Assembly: GCA_033964015.1 (NCBI GenBank)
Contig: CM066916.1
Location: 15,106,501 to 15,170,500 of the forward strand
Origin: Scolanthus callimorphus
Taxonomy: Eukaryota; Cnidaria; Anthozoa; Actiniaria; Edwardsiidae
Length of the DNA stretch: 64,000 nucleotides
Reading direction: 5' to 3'
Shown: positions 47,301 through 59,600 of the stretch, in pieces
Position numbering within the stretch: position 1 is the first letter of the stretch
How the letters are laid out: each line of letters opens with the position of its first letter
The notes under the pieces: generated by a model
What the model saw: the letters and a program-made list of their open reading frames with translations, nothing else
The model's database searches: none
Told to the model about the DNA's origin: nothing
Made by a program: the position numbers and the translations under genes

Positions 47301-50300
47301 GGAGGGGGACTCCAATACTTTGGGGGCGGGGGTGCTCGTCGGGAACTTTCGATTTTACCCCTAAAAGGTAACTAAAATGGCGTCGCTTAGTTGATTTTGA
47401 CCCCTAAAAGGTACCAACAAGACGCATTTTCCCTCGTAATTTTCTCTCGTATTTTTTTACGAGGGAAAATACGTCCTGAAATTCAGGCTACCAACAAGTG
47501 TGATTTGCTTGATTTGCTAGAACGGACCTCTAACAGGTACCTATCTAGAAAAATTGCAAGTTTTCGAATTTTACCCCCTAAAAGGTACCAGAGGCCTGAT
47601 TTTAAACCCTAAAAGGTACGACGAGCACCCCCGCCCCAAAAATATGGGATTCCCCCCCCCGGGCTCCCTGCAAGCAAAACACGTGCAAAAACTCCAAACC
47701 AGATAACTGCCACGACAGTAGAAGAATTTGTAAATAAAAACCGGGTTTTACTTGGATGTGACTACATAATTGATAAGAACAGAGCTGGAAATATATATTT
47801 TTCACTTCACCTGACAATGTCCTAGTCTGGTCGAACATATCTGCACCGTCCACACTACGCCGGCAAATTTGAAAACAGCTAAAAAATTTAACGGCTGTGG
47901 CTTCCGTCGACACTACGCCGGCTAGGTTTCCCACCGAAAACAGAACTTTTCGAAAACGCTACCGAAACTGGATAATAATTTGAAAACGGTGGCTGCACGT
48001 GACGTCTTGTTGATCATGTGCGAGGAACTTTATGACCGCGGGCAATCTCGTACCCAGAGCCCGTCATCTTTTGGCCAGCGGCAAGACTCAGTGTTATTGG
48101 ATTCACCCACGATATTGATTTGCGCAATCAAAAGCCGTTACATTCACTGCCACGTGGCGCTTACGCTTTGTATCGGTCTTTGTGGCGGTAGAAACCAGAA
48201 AAGAAACATTCGCATTTTCCCGCGTTTTAAGCCTGGTTTCCATATAGTCTTATCTGTCGTATCTGTCTCATCAGTCGACCGTGAAACAATGGAAATTGGA
48301 ATTATTATTTTGTTTCACGGTTGACTGATACGACAGATACGACACATAAGACTATATGGAAACTAGGCTTTAAAGCCTTTCTTGCAGGAACGTCATTGTT
48401 CAGTTACCTATAGAGCGGATTTCAGATGACTGTCGTGAGTAATTGGTAATTACTTTGTAATTACTCCTATATGTTTTATTCAGAATTGGTGTAATTACTT
48501 TGCGATTGGTTTCACTACAGTCAGGGTGAAAACCGCTCTATACCCATGTTTAATCGCTCCTGACTTTGAAACATAGAACGCCAATTTCACCAAAACGCCA
48601 TGAAGTACCAAACTCTGCCATGTGAATTCATAACACTGGATTTTACATAAATTATAGCCCTGATTTATAAATCCTAAAATATCTTCAGATCGGGCTTGTA
48701 GAATTTAGTTCGGTCACACGTAGGCAATCGGCCAATCTCGAGACACCGTAGAGCATTGGGCAATTCCGGAAAATAAAGGTACCCCCCCTCCCCCCCCCCC
48801 CCACGGACGGCATTTGGAAATTCCGAAGGGATGGGGGGGGGGGGGGTTCGAAGCTGGATTTCTTGTCACAAGGGGGGGTCTGAAGATGCCCAACTTCTGA
48901 AGGAGTTCGCGTGTTTTTCAGTCTGCTAAAATAGCGTTTTTCAGAAAGAAAATAACGTCATTTCACGCGCGGAAAAACAGTCTTCGCCTGTTGGAAATTC
49001 TGAATGCATGGGGGGGTCAAAAACTAGTGCCACCCGTGGGGGGTACCTTTATTTTCTGGAATTGCCCATTTAGCGAAAAAATATCGGTACAGCCTGGAAC
49101 TGGGGTGAGAGTAAAAATAGGCGTGTCCCGATTGTCACGTGACACTAACTCCGATCTCCCCAAATTTTGTACTGACATGTATTTCAGTCTATGGGTAGTA
49201 TGTGTGTTATATTGGCTGCGCTATAGAAATCAAACTGTTTTTATATAGAGGTTCAAATTTGGTTGGCATGGGTGCAAAATTACTGGGTCGATCCACCTTA
49301 AGGTAAATGACTGACTCATCTATAGGTAAATGACTGACTCGTCTATAGGTAAATGACTGAATCGTCTATAGGTAAATCACTGTATCTTTCACCAGAAATT
49401 CCAGAGGGGTGGAGAATCATATCTGAAACCCCTTCGGTGGGAGGGGTATGGATAATTTCTGGAATCAAACAATTTCCAAAAAGGCCTGAAATCCATGCAG
49501 TTGTACTTATCTTAGTGGCCGAGAGACACCTTTAACCAAAATATAACTACATGTTGCCCCAGGGTAGTCCATTCATAGAGGCTATAGCCTCCCTGCTATC
49601 AATAGGAGCCCTGGAAACAACATTGTTCATCACTTACCTGGTGCTGAAGGCATTACACCCTCCTTCTTCGCAGGGTCCTTTTCACTGGCTTTATCACGCT
49701 TACTTTTAGATTTCTTTTCTTTCTTCTCCTTTTTATGCTTCCTTTTCTTTTTATCTTTTGAATGTTTTTTGTGCTTCTTCTTGTCTTTCTTAGATGAAGA
49801 TGGGACTGATGATTCACTAGGCTCTTTGCTTACTTCATTACTTTTTACACTCTCTTCATCCTTAAGTTCACCATCCTCAATTTCATTGTCTTCATCATTA
49901 TTGCTGTCCTCATAATCACATAAACTCTTGAGTTTGGATGGTTTACTTGGCATAACAATCACACTCTTCAAACTGAAACTTATCTTATCTTTAATGTCTG
50001 AAGTACTTCGCTTTGACTTTTTGCCACTTTTATGATAAGAATTACTGGAATCTGATATTTTTGCTGCACCTTCAGGTTCAGAAGGTAACGGTTCTGGTTC
50101 ATCATCAGCAGTGATACTCAGTTTATCATCTGAGTTCATTCCTTCTAGTCCTAGAATGGCTGCAAGATCTTTCCCTTTATCTGCTGCCTTAGATAGCTGA
50201 TTTTTGTCATCTCCTTTTTTGTTCTCATTGGAACCTAATGGTCTTTTTATTTCATCATCTTCATCGGCAAACATATCAAGAAAGCTGAAAATGAAAAAAG

Positions 50301-52569
50301 TGAAAATTTATGTAAAGCACTGAATATAAAGGACTTAATAGTAATAATAACTTTATTTAATGAGGGTTACACTTTACACTAATGGTTATTTATTTTTGTT
50401 GAAAATTCATTCTGAATAATGTTTTCCTTTTAAAAACAATTACATAATATTTTAGTCACAATACACTTGGCCTGTAGCTGATAATTTACAATAAATACAC
50501 TGCATTTTAAATGTTTTTGCAATTGAAATTAGCTGCTTTTTATGTCTGTACATGTAAATGCCATGTTGTCAAAATCTCATTGGTTCTATCTTTATAGATA
50601 AATTTCACCTTTTGCAAAGTTCCTTCGAACTATGAGATTTGAATAAAACATAAGAAATATTTAAGAGAATTATTTTCAATGTCATCTATACTATGCTAGT
50701 TCCTTTAATGTCCTTATTAGAGTCAAATACCGGTGACACCGGTGGGTATTTGACTCTAATAAGGACATTAAAGGAACTAGCATACCCACCCATAATGGAC
50801 TGCTTAAATGCTGCTTTCTTTCAATTAGAGGCTCAAGAAAAAACTTTCTTAATTTGGTCAGTCAAATACTGCCTAACAAATATGAGAAAGACTGAGGCCT
50901 AGTCTAAACGTCGAGCCAGCGTCGTGCCGAACCGAAATATTGGATTGAACTCGACGCTGGTGCGACTCTAGCACGACGTTTAGAGCCAATTTTTAATTCG
51001 GTTCGACCAAGCTATTGGGCTCGACATTCTCTGTCGCGCTACCCGACTGTAGCACGACTTGGCTCTAAACGCCGTGCCATCGTCGCGCCGAGTCTGATGC
51101 ATAAATTATAGAATAAATTAAAAAAAGTGTTTTGCTAAGAATCCAGGCCTGTCACGTTGCCACAGGAATCCCCAAAACTTCGCATTGCCGGCTCGACTCT
51201 GGCTCGACTCTGGCTCGACTCTGGCTCGACGTTTAGAACCGCTACCGCGCCAGCGCCGAGCCAAATTAGATTCGGTTCGGCACGACGCTGGCTCGACGTT
51301 TAGACTAGGCCTGAAAGAATGCCTGTCGATTGCATGCAACATGGCTGTGGTAAACAAAACCAAATGTGCAAGGCATTCCTTGCTTTGCCGTGTTCTGTTG
51401 CGTGCAAACTCGAAGAACGTTCACGATGGCTCTCAACGTGTATGGCAGTGAAGTATGTCTAAATGTGCCAAGGAAATTACAAACTTCAAATGATCAGATA
51501 GTGCCTCCAAAGTATTTTCATATCATATGAAAATCAATACCATTGCTGCATTGTATGATGGTCAACAGGCATTCTTTAAAAGTGCAAACTATCTGTATAA
51601 GTGACCCCCAATTTTTTTTTCTCAGATTTCAATAGTCAAATTTTTCTCATTGTGCTGAGAAAAACGTATGTGATATGTGATTTAGAGAAAATAATCACCT
51701 TTGCATTAGTAGGCACCAACCTTGAGCTGGCGCTCAAAAGCATTATGCTTGAATCTTTGAGCATTTTATGTACCTGACCTTAGGGGCTGGCAACTTGATA
51801 AAAAAATAGTAAAATTCAGGCCTTGCTCAAGATCTGGGGAGTTGATGGACATTTCAAGTAGATGGATGCCAATGGTAAAGTAGGCAGTTACCTGCAGAAA
51901 CTACAGTGAAAATTTTCTGGGAAACTATACTGATTGGGCAAAATTTATCAAATTGTGTGGAGCAAGCATCAAAGGACATTAATTATTGTAGTCACGACCA
52001 TCAAAGCAGAAGGACACTGACCATGACACCTTGGGACATGGTTATCATGAAGCCCATGATGATCTACGACTCAAGTCTATTTTAAAGCATAAAATAAACA
52101 GCAGTAACCACCTTGTAACTGAAGTTTATTACATGAAGCAGCTTCTAAGAAGCAGGGGCTAAAAGATCAGCAACACGGCTCATTTCATAATAAACTTAGT
52201 TTTCCATCTGGCCAGTAATGATGCGGATATGTGAACAGTTTTGAGCTTCCAGAACATTAATGTTTTCGATGGGAGATAAAAAGTCCATTGCGGTCACTGT
52301 ACATTGAGAACGAGGGTCAACAAACTCTGAAATAGACACTCAAACTTATCCAAGCCACATCTGATCACGAGGAAGCTACAAGCTCGTGAAAATAGCCCCT
52401 TTGCTTGTACACAAAAGACCAACAGCACTATATCAGCACCCCAGAGTGTATATTGCTACTGTAATAACATGATTTCAGCCTACCTGGACGATCGTTTTCG
52501 CTTTCTCTCTGACTTTTTGTCTTTTTTGGATCCCAACTCATGGCCAGCCTCTGATGTAGCGGCCGCCAT
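40755..52569 (-). CDS. SCAF1-like arginine/serine-rich CTD-associated factor
   Basis: Exons in order: 52569-52484, 50284-49638, 46457-44372, 43624-42433, 41377-41246, 40859-40755; all phases agree and give about 1,415 residues. The N-terminus is basic (MAAATSEAGHELGSKKDKKS, then SFLDMFADEDDEIKRPLG) with Lys-rich and acidic tracts. The middle is an RS domain with a 20-residue tandem repeat. The region around 42560-42720 has repeated EDEPYVP motifs. The last two exons form a helical domain (ARVEEEVKIVLKVYYKHREI, SKDEYKDILRKAVPQ, IDPERIRHLVKKYVAKAK) shared by vertebrate SCAF1, SCAF11 and PHRF1. Family members bind the phosphorylated tail of RNA polymerase II and splicing factors in the nucleus. 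No RRM or RING is seen in this gene, favouring SCAF1-like over SCAF11. Confidence 0.8.
41635..41990. mobile_element. Foldback element filled with GTGGAAATTCC repeats
   Basis: CCCCCCTATCGAGGAAC at the left is inverted at the right (GTTCCTCGATAGGGGGG). Between them are eight copies of GGAAATTCC and one GGAATTTCC, spaced about 30 bases, each in a CCCTGTGGAAATTCCAGGG context. It lies in an intron of the SCAF1-like gene, just before the two last exons. Confidence 0.7.
43893..44060. mobile_element. Diverged MITE related to 23361-23520
   Basis: CTCATTTCAGATTACGTGGC and GCCACCTGATCGGAAATGGG form decayed inverted ends, with the shared interior CTTTTTCTGCTACGCAC. Intronic in the SCAF1-like gene. Confidence 0.45.
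44372..46457 (-). CDS. RS-domain exon of the SCAF1-like gene
   Basis: This 2086-nt exon encodes about 695 residues dominated by Arg-Ser and Ser-Pro dipeptides. It begins ELKGETEKKSSKKEEERKEK and ends QLVLDER. From about 44780 to 45320, nine or so near-identical 60-base units encode variants of SPSLDKKATDKSKDTRRPSR, with decayed units on each side. RS domains are phosphorylated and mediate splicing contacts. The long open frames on the opposite strand are a by-product of this repeat. Confidence 0.8.
46535..46790. mobile_element. Foldback element with CCGTTCACACGAGACCGG ends, copy 2
   Basis: The left end AGACCCCGTTCACACGAGAC and its decayed complement near 46790 enclose ACCGGACCGGTACAATTCTGG-type motifs in both orientations. 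It is the same family as 30421-30567. Intronic in the SCAF1-like gene. Confidence 0.6.
47297..47662. mobile_element. CCCCTAAAAGGTACC element with 9-base target duplication
   Basis: GCTCCCTGC occurs exactly at 47288-47296 and 47663-47671, flanking G-rich and C-rich inverted ends (GGGGGACTCC with GGATTCCCCC; GGGGGTGCTCGTCG with CGACGAGCACCCCC). Internal CCCCTAAAAGGTACC repeats mark the family. It is the same family as 60398-60703. Confidence 0.75.
48229..48370. repeat. Hairpin with 60-base arms
   Basis: AAGCCTGGTTTCCATATAGT at 48229 and ACTATATGGAAACTAGGCTT at 48370 begin two arms of about 60 bases that pair with few mismatches around a 22-base loop. It lies in an intron of the SCAF1-like gene. 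Confidence 0.75.
48409..48542. mobile_element. MITE family TATAGAGCGGATTTCAGATG, copy 5
   Basis: TATAGAGCGGATTTCAGATG at the left and AGGGTGAAAACCGCTCTATA at the right. It is compact and shares AATTGG/TAATTACT interior motifs with 39127-39259. It lies 38 bases from the hairpin at 48229-48370. Confidence 0.65.
49299..49380. repeat. Short tandem repeat of GGTAAATGACTGACTCGTC
   Basis: Four units of about 24 bases (GGTAAATGACTGACTCGTC plus TATA) follow in a row, intronic in the SCAF1-like gene. Confidence 0.7.
50692..50784. repeat. Perfect 40-base inverted repeat with a 13-base loop
   Basis: TATGCTAGTTCCTTTAATGT at 50692 opens a 40-base arm whose exact complement is 50745-50784. The loop contains a second palindrome, ACCGGTGACACCGGT. 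The arms show no mismatch, so the feature is young or maintained. It lies in intron 1 of the SCAF1-like gene. Confidence 0.85.
50895..51312. mobile_element. Foldback element with 42-base perfect inverted ends
   Basis: AGGCCTAGTCTAAACGTCGA and the following 22 bases (50895-50936) are exactly inverted at 51271-51312. The interior repeats GGCTCGACTCT and CTAGCACGACGTTTAGAGCC. It lies 110 bases from the hairpin at 50692. Confidence 0.8.
52484..52569 (-). CDS. First coding exon of the SCAF1-like gene
   Basis: The minus strand has AAAG ATG GCG GCC, a strong initiation context, then a Lys/Arg-rich N-terminus and a phase-2 donor AG|GTAGGC. The 5' untranslated region extends toward 52620; upstream sequence is GC-richer than the surroundings, as in a promoter. 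Confidence 0.75.
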
Positions 52570-55500
52570 CTTTGCTACCCAGGATGCAGTGGGCGCGTTC
52601 GGATTTCCGAACATCTTCGGAAACTTCCGAAGTTGTGACGAGTTTTATGGTTTTATGGTAAACAAAATAAAAAGATATATGTTTTACTGTAGACAAAAGT
52701 CACATTTAAAATTTACATTATTTTACTTCAAGTCTCCTCCTAGTGTTAGGTTCCGTTTCGATTTTGAAAAATCTTAAAAAGAGAGGACTTTATACGAGTG
52801 TGTTCAGAATTTTTAATTTGTGTCAGCGGCTTCTCGCAACGTGGACCAAAACATTCCGCACACCGAGCACACAGTTTGTTTGGTAAAATGTTCTAAAAGT
52901 TTTGCTTTTTTCCCAAGACGTTTGAATTTGATGGCCGCAGAACTCGACGAAAGAGACTGCCTAAGTGTTATATTTGCGAAAGACAAAAACTCAGGAAGAA
53001 GGTTTCAAATATTACTTCCAAAATTTGCTGGATTCGACTGAAGCGGGAGTTGAGCTTCGAAACATCCTTGTCTGTAGTAGGGACGTCGGAACCAGGCCTC
53101 CCGGCATTGGAACACGCGATCGAACTCAGTCAAAATTCGTGCGTAGCCGAAGTTCAGAGGCCTAGAAATCTGATATTTTCTTAAGTTTCTGAAGAAAAAA
53201 CCTTAGAATATTTTAGAAGTTCTCCTTGTTAGTCTAAGTCTCAAGTTTGAGGTCGAACAGATAATTTTTTCCAACTTGTTTCGTTCACCAAACTTCGTGT
53301 CGCGCGCTCAAATTTCCATCAAAGATGGCCGCGGCACGCAAATTCTCACCGAGACCTCTCCAGAAAGTTGTTGACGGCGGGTTGAGCCCGTGTTTGAAGT
53401 CGATTGCTATGGCTACCGATCAACAGATGGGGAACGTGGCTTGCTTTCGGCGGGAAGAACCGACCTCCTTTCTCCCGGTAAGATGACCTCTCATTGAGTT
53501 GAAGTTTTATTTGTTGAATTATTCATGAAAAATGCGAAAGCGACGCTCGGTTCATCTCGGCAAATGAAAATTAAACTAACAAACAACATTTTTATGTGTA
53601 TTTTAATCCGAAAAAACATTGGGCTCAACCCGCCAAATTTATTTTATTTCGTGCAGGTCGTGCGAAGTCGAGTGAAGATGGCGATTTGTTTGAGGGCGCG
53701 CGTTTAGGTGATTTGGAAGATGGGTTCGAAGATTTGTTTTATTTGTTGGCAGGATTAGTTTTCGTATCTTCTTTATTTTAGAAATTTGCTTCTGTGGAAA
53801 TGGTTTCAATATATGTGAAGTGGGAATGGAATGAAATTGACAACAGATGTTTTTCTGTGATTTTTAATAGATTTGAAATTCGAAAATCCCTGTGAAATGG
53901 AGCAATGACTCCTCTCCTTGCCAGTGGTACAGAAAGCTTATTGCTTGTTTGGATCATCCAGTCATCAGCTTTTTTACCAATAAATCAGTGCAAGAATCTT
54001 GTCATGTTTATACAAATTTTATGATGCCTGTAGAGGAGACAAAGAATGCAAAATTTGCCATGGACATACCTGCTAACCCCCCTACAAAACTCCAAAACTG
54101 GGAGATTGTGCTTCAAGTTGTATGAGAAAATTGCAAGACATTTACACGGAAGATATACAGGGAAAGGTTCAATATTTTTTCCAAGGAGACTGAGGGTAAA
54201 CACCGGGAGAGTTGACAGGCATACATGGAGTTACCATCTAGATATTTCTCATTGCTGTGGAAAAATGTGATTGTTCATTATTCTCTACCACCTTTGAAAT
54301 TGTGTTTCTGTACCATGAGGATCCACAGTGACTTTTTGGACTAATAATATGGTCACGATAACAGACAACCATGCTTAGGGAACAGACAAGACGGTATTCC
54401 AAGTAAAATTGATCTGCATTATGTGGTTCCAGGAAATATCCATCCATCTCCCTCATGGAAGGGTGTTGAAATGTGACTCCCCCAAAAATACAGTATTATA
54501 TTTGTATGGAAGAAATTTACCCCCCATCCCTCTGGAATTTCCAATCCCTTCCATTGGGTGGTGGATATTTTCTGGAACCACACATTTTCAATCTCTCTTG
54601 AGATCTCATGAGTTTGATGATCAGGATACTCAAAACCTGCATGGCTGGGAATGGGAATGCAACTAGGAATAATACGGGAGTAGCCAGATGTTAAGATGGC
54701 TATTTACCAAAACATTAAAATAGTTCTCTCTTTTTACAAATCAGCAAAATGTCTCAATTTTTTTTTTCAGGGCATGTATTTAATTACTCTAATTCACAAA
54801 AAACGCCTAGTGTGTTTATGAATTTTCCTTTACTATACCTAGTCAATCTGCCACTAGCTTTTCCTTTAGAGCCCTAGAACTTTAATAAGGTGGCTCCACT
54901 GAGCTGATAAAGTTGTCAATATCTGGTGAACAAAACCACCAAATTTAGGTATGCAGTTTCCATCATGTTTATTTGATTAAAAACAGATTGGTTTGAGTGA
55001 TAAACTGGAAAAATAACTAAAAATAACAAGAATTCATGGTTTTTGGTTGCCATGGAAACCGCATGAGCTGGAAGCAGCAAGTAATCAACCATCATGCAGC
55101 AGCTCTATGATAAAAATAAATCAATGTTTGTTCAAAATTGTACTTAGAATGCGCTTTCTTTATACCAGCCAATTTACCATACCTTTCCATTTAAAGCCCT
55201 AAACTTGGTACTCCAGAAATATTAAGGTGCCTTTGACCGAGCTTTTTAAACACCTATCTGACAAGTAGGACTAAAATTTTAAGTATGTGGTAGTGATGGA
55301 TATATTATTTAAACAAAGCATTTTGATTTGATTTGATAACTGCCAGGTGAAAAAATGATGAAAATAATAGGAATGAAGGTTTGGTTGCCATGGAAACCAA
55401 GTGGGCTTGAAGTGGCATTTATTCAACTATTTCACGGTAGCCCTGGGATAAAAAATAAAGCAAGTTCACATGTAAAATCATGCAATATGTATAAAAATAA

Positions 55501-56640
55501 GCTAATTTCAGTGTATTTTAAGCCGTTGCTATGGCAACGGATGACGTCAGGGGGCATATATAACATAATAATAGTCACCTTAGCTATGCCTGTCACGTTG
55601 CTAAGTTTGGTCAAGTTTGGACTTTAGATAGATTTTGTATATCACTTTTCCTATTCCATGTTCACCACTGTTTTGGTGCCACTATTGTCTCCATTGGTGG
55701 TATTATTTTGTAGGCTTAAAAATTACTTAAATTTGACCCTTTAAAAATCATAACTTTTTTGTTTGTGGGCCGATTTCGAAATTTTTTTCGCCGAAATGTT
55801 ATTCACAACCAGATCTATCCATTTGGGCCTTCAGATTACATGGGTAACAATGTTTTAAAAATGACCCGTCCTCCCTATCTGTAGCAGGTTTGTTTCCCCT
55901 ACTGTTCATTGACTAGAATCTACCGAAATCACTTCTATAGCACGCAACAAGTTCCCCCTTAATTGTTCTTTGTGTTTTATACTGGCGCCAAGTTTTTTAC
56001 CCGTGGAGTACAAATCAGGGCTTAAAATGAACTTTTTTGTTAAGCCGGTTGTTTGCCAAATCATTTGTGGTCGCCATCTTTGAAACAGCTTATGTAAGGT
56101 CATAAAGCTTAGTCATTGTTATAACCCTCCTACGTTCTGTATTCCTTTAGAAGATTATTTGCTCAAATTCAGATAAAAATCTTGGTGAACCCAGCTTTGT
56201 GACTTCTTTCAATGTTCAAAAGAAATACTTTTTTACTTCCTGTCTCACTTGTCCTTGCTAACGTCCAGTATCTTCAAAAAAGTTTTTGATACCAGATCAT
56301 GAAAAATTAATATATACACTATAGAATGCTTTTATAAAGTGGCTACTCAGTAGTCCTTGGTATACACATAAGCTTTTTGACTTTATACTATAACGATGCC
56401 TTACAAAGTAGTACTTAAATAATTTATCCTAAGTTAGCTTGCGCTAATGACTATAGGATGACAATGAGGTTTTACAAGTGCCTGAGGTGGCCAGGAACCT
56501 TAACTGATCTAAGCGCTGGCAGGGCACTGGGTTTACAGCATACATGGTTGTAGCTCTTACATCTTGTAAATAAATTTTGTTTTGTTTTTTTGTTATAAGG
56601 AGATGCATATTTACTGTAAACACTTTTAACTCTATGCAAA
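52570..56640. other. Divergent promoter region between SCAF1-like and PHRF1-like genes
   Basis: The GC-richer zone from about 52560 to 53500 contains several ATGGCCGC-type starts. A candidate plus-strand first exon ends at 53477 (CTCCCG|GTAAGA) and could splice to the acceptor at 56599 (TTATAAG|GAGATG), making it a 5' exon of the PHRF1-like transcript with a short upstream frame from 53325. No independent gene is claimed. Two diverged repeats of about 335 bases at 54890-55420 contain GGTTGCCATGGAAACC. Confidence 0.4.
54890..55550. repeat. Diverged tandem repeats with X-box-like palindromes
   Basis: Two units of about 335 bases share the order CCCTA..ACTT, GGTGGCT/GGTGCCT, then GGTTGCCATGGAAACC (55045-55060 and 55383-55398). 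A third palindrome, GTTGCTATGGCAAC, lies at 55525-55538, followed by TGACGTCA at 55542-55549. These resemble RFX and CREB sites. No gene is present. Confidence 0.5.
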
Positions 56641-59600
56641 ATGGAAAGTGAAGACACAGATGAAGAGACTGTTTGCACCAGAAAACGGAAAACTTGTCGA
56701 GTGTTGGCTAGTGGCAGTGATGATGACACAGATGATGAGTTTGGCTTTGCTAGAAAACGAAAAACTGGTCAAGTGATTGAGAGTGATGATGACATTAGCT
56801 ATGTTGAAGACTCAGACGAAGAGGCCGAAATTGTCAGAAAACGAAAAACCCGCCAAGTGTTAGAGAGTGATGAGGATGAGGAAGATGATGATAGTGATGA
56901 CACTGTTTATGGAGTGATAAGGAGGGGTAACCCCAAAGGGAAGAGGAAGGCCTATGATGCATTTGAGAGTGATGATGGTAGTGATAGTGAGGATGATGAA
57001 GGTACAGTATACACTTGACACAAAGTACAGGGTTCATACGCGTCCTGGAAATCCTGGAATATCCTGAATTTTCATTTCCTTCCTGGAAAGTCCTGGAATT
57101 CTAAGGAAAATCCTGGAAAACTCCTGGTAAGATGTTTCAACTCAAATGTGGTTGAATCAGTCAGTTTCGTGAATCTGATTTTGGACTGCAAATTATGACA
57201 TCCTCCAGACTATCATGTTTTTGGACGGCAGGGGGCATTTCTACCCAATAAAAACTCCTGGAAAAGTACAGTAACTAAATATGGTACTTCCTGGAAAATC
57301 CTGGATTTTTGTCATTCAGAAAGTGTATGAACCCTGAAAATAATATCACCCCTGATACGAACAAAATGTATAAAAAAAGATGCCTAGTGGATAGAACATA
57401 GAATGTGGACTCCACTTATTTTGATTGAAAATAATCCATTCAAGAGATAATAATATAAGCTTTTCATTTTTGAGGCAAATTTGGTGGCAGCTTTGACCAC
57501 AACAGTATCAGCCCAGTATCGTTTCACTCTCTTATTCATCCAAGGTTTTGGTGAATATGGCTTTCGTCTTTCATTTACTTAAGCCAATTTTTTTTTTTGT
57601 CAGGCATTGTAAACGACCCCTTTTGCCCACAACAAGGAGGCGATTATGCACCACTTTGGGCAATTACTCACATCTGTCCAAAGTTTATCACACAGGATCT
57701 TAGTGTGTGATTCCAGAGATTATCCATACCAGCTCCAATGGAATAGGTTTGAGATATGACCCCTCACCCCTCTGGAATTTCCAGTAAAAAGTACTGATTG
57801 TATCAGAAATAGAAGGCATTAATTTTTGACCCCAAACCCTCTCCCCCAGGGGACCTATGAATTATTTCTGGAATCACATATTTTAATGATAATGTGATCT
57901 TTAACATTATAAACTGTGACATTTACAGGATGCAATTCCTGTTTTGCAGGTTAATGTGTGGCAAACAAAATAAGCCTTTAATTTTCTTTTTTCTTTCTCA
58001 TCTTGTTTCAGATGATTTAGATGAGAGTGATGTTGATGTTGATGTTAATATAAGTGATGATGATGATCCATCATGCTCCAATGCTGACCAGTGTCCAGTC
58101 TGCCTCATGTCTCTCAGTGGCCAAGAGCTTGGTACCCCAAACAGTTGTCAACATGTCTTCTGCCTGGAATGCATTTTAGAGTGGTCAAAGGTACACACCA
58201 CAATACTTATTATTGAGAGGACAGCACTAAGTTCATTCAACATACCAATAATGTTTTAAAATTTGTGTGATCATTACATTACCCCCATGTACAGGGGTTT
58301 AGATCTGACCAACCCCAGGGCACTACATTAACTTTTTTCGCTAGATGGCATTGGTGACCAATTAAAAAAATTTTAGTCGCCAAAGAGCAATATTTAGTCA
58401 GGGCCCGTGGTTTGATGAGGGATTTTTTCTGAAATTATGCACGATTTTTTCTGAAATTATGCGCTTAAAATTTGAAATTATGCGCTAAAAATACGAAATT
58501 ATGCGGGATTGCGCAATATTTTTTTCCAAGTGCTGTAACATATTTTGCTCTTTTCGCCTGTTTTGTGACATGGATATAGCTGCTATTGAACTTTAACAAC
58601 TTTTGTTCGTCTATAAAATGCTCTGTGATGAGTTCCAATCGCTTCGCTTTACTAACGTCATGATGCTACGTTTTTTTTTCAAGGAGACGTACTGTTTTTC
58701 GCTTTTAATAAAGCTTATTACTTTTTTTACAAAAAAGCGTTACCAACTAACTTCAGCTACACGGTAGTAAAGAATAGTACTTAAGGGGCGTACACTTTTT
58801 TCATACCACAAGGATCGTAGCAACGCACTCCTATCCAACCATGAACTGAACTGTCACGAGAGGTATACGCACACTAACAGAGCTATTGTTACGATCTCTC
58901 ATTATCACAAAAACATCATTGCGCTTGTTTGCGGTAGTTCTGCGCGTAATTATCAAAATTAATCCTGATCGCGAGAGCGATCTGCACTACCGTCGGAGGT
59001 AGTGTAAGAGCTTTTATAAAACCGGAAACGTGTCATGTTATTCGGTCAGTGTCTTTTTTTGTTATCGAGGGAGATGTTCGTGTGGCTGGTATTTTTCGCG
59101 TTGTTGTTTGTAAAATGAAATTGTTGTCTGTAACAATAACAAAGATCCATGAAAAAGCATTATGTCATGTAATCAATGTGAACTGCATAAAGCTGACCGT
59201 TTTTTATGTCTGTTAGCGTCCTGTTCCGCCTTGATTTTTCTTTGTAAAATATCCAAAGTGCAAACATGTATTTGAATCTATCTTGCTCAGCTGGAAATAT
59301 TAGCTAGTCAGCCAATTAGGCATGTTTTATTGCTTTTCGATATCAGTTCCCAGCACGACGCTATTAGCATAGAGCGCAGACAATTTCAGAAGAAATGTAT
59401 CACTTTTGTGAGAAAAAATAGGTAAGAAAGTTTGAAATTCACCAAGTAATGATGCCTTTTTAATGTTTTTCACAAAATTTTGGGAAATTATGTGCGATTA
59501 TGCGGGATTTGACGGATTATGCGCATTATGCGGAGAAAGCCAAATTATGCATTTCCGCACCAGCGCATCAAACCACGGGCCCTGTTTAGTCGCCACTTAA

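Noticed and set aside
50693..50902. 69-codon frame across the hairpin
   Set aside because: The frame exists only because both arms of the inverted repeat lack stops; the sequence is better explained as a hairpin.
52931..53163. Plus-strand frames starting MAAELDERDCLSV and neighbours
   Set aside because: Short overlapping frames in the GC-rich divergent promoter; no family, no consistent splice sites.
53325..53781. Small two-exon gene with a hydrophobic tail and a GD core suggestive of a BH3 motif
   Set aside because: The first exon ends in phase 0 and the best acceptor then gives a short nonsense tail. The BH3 spacing lacks the required Leu. It is more likely a PHRF1-like 5' exon.
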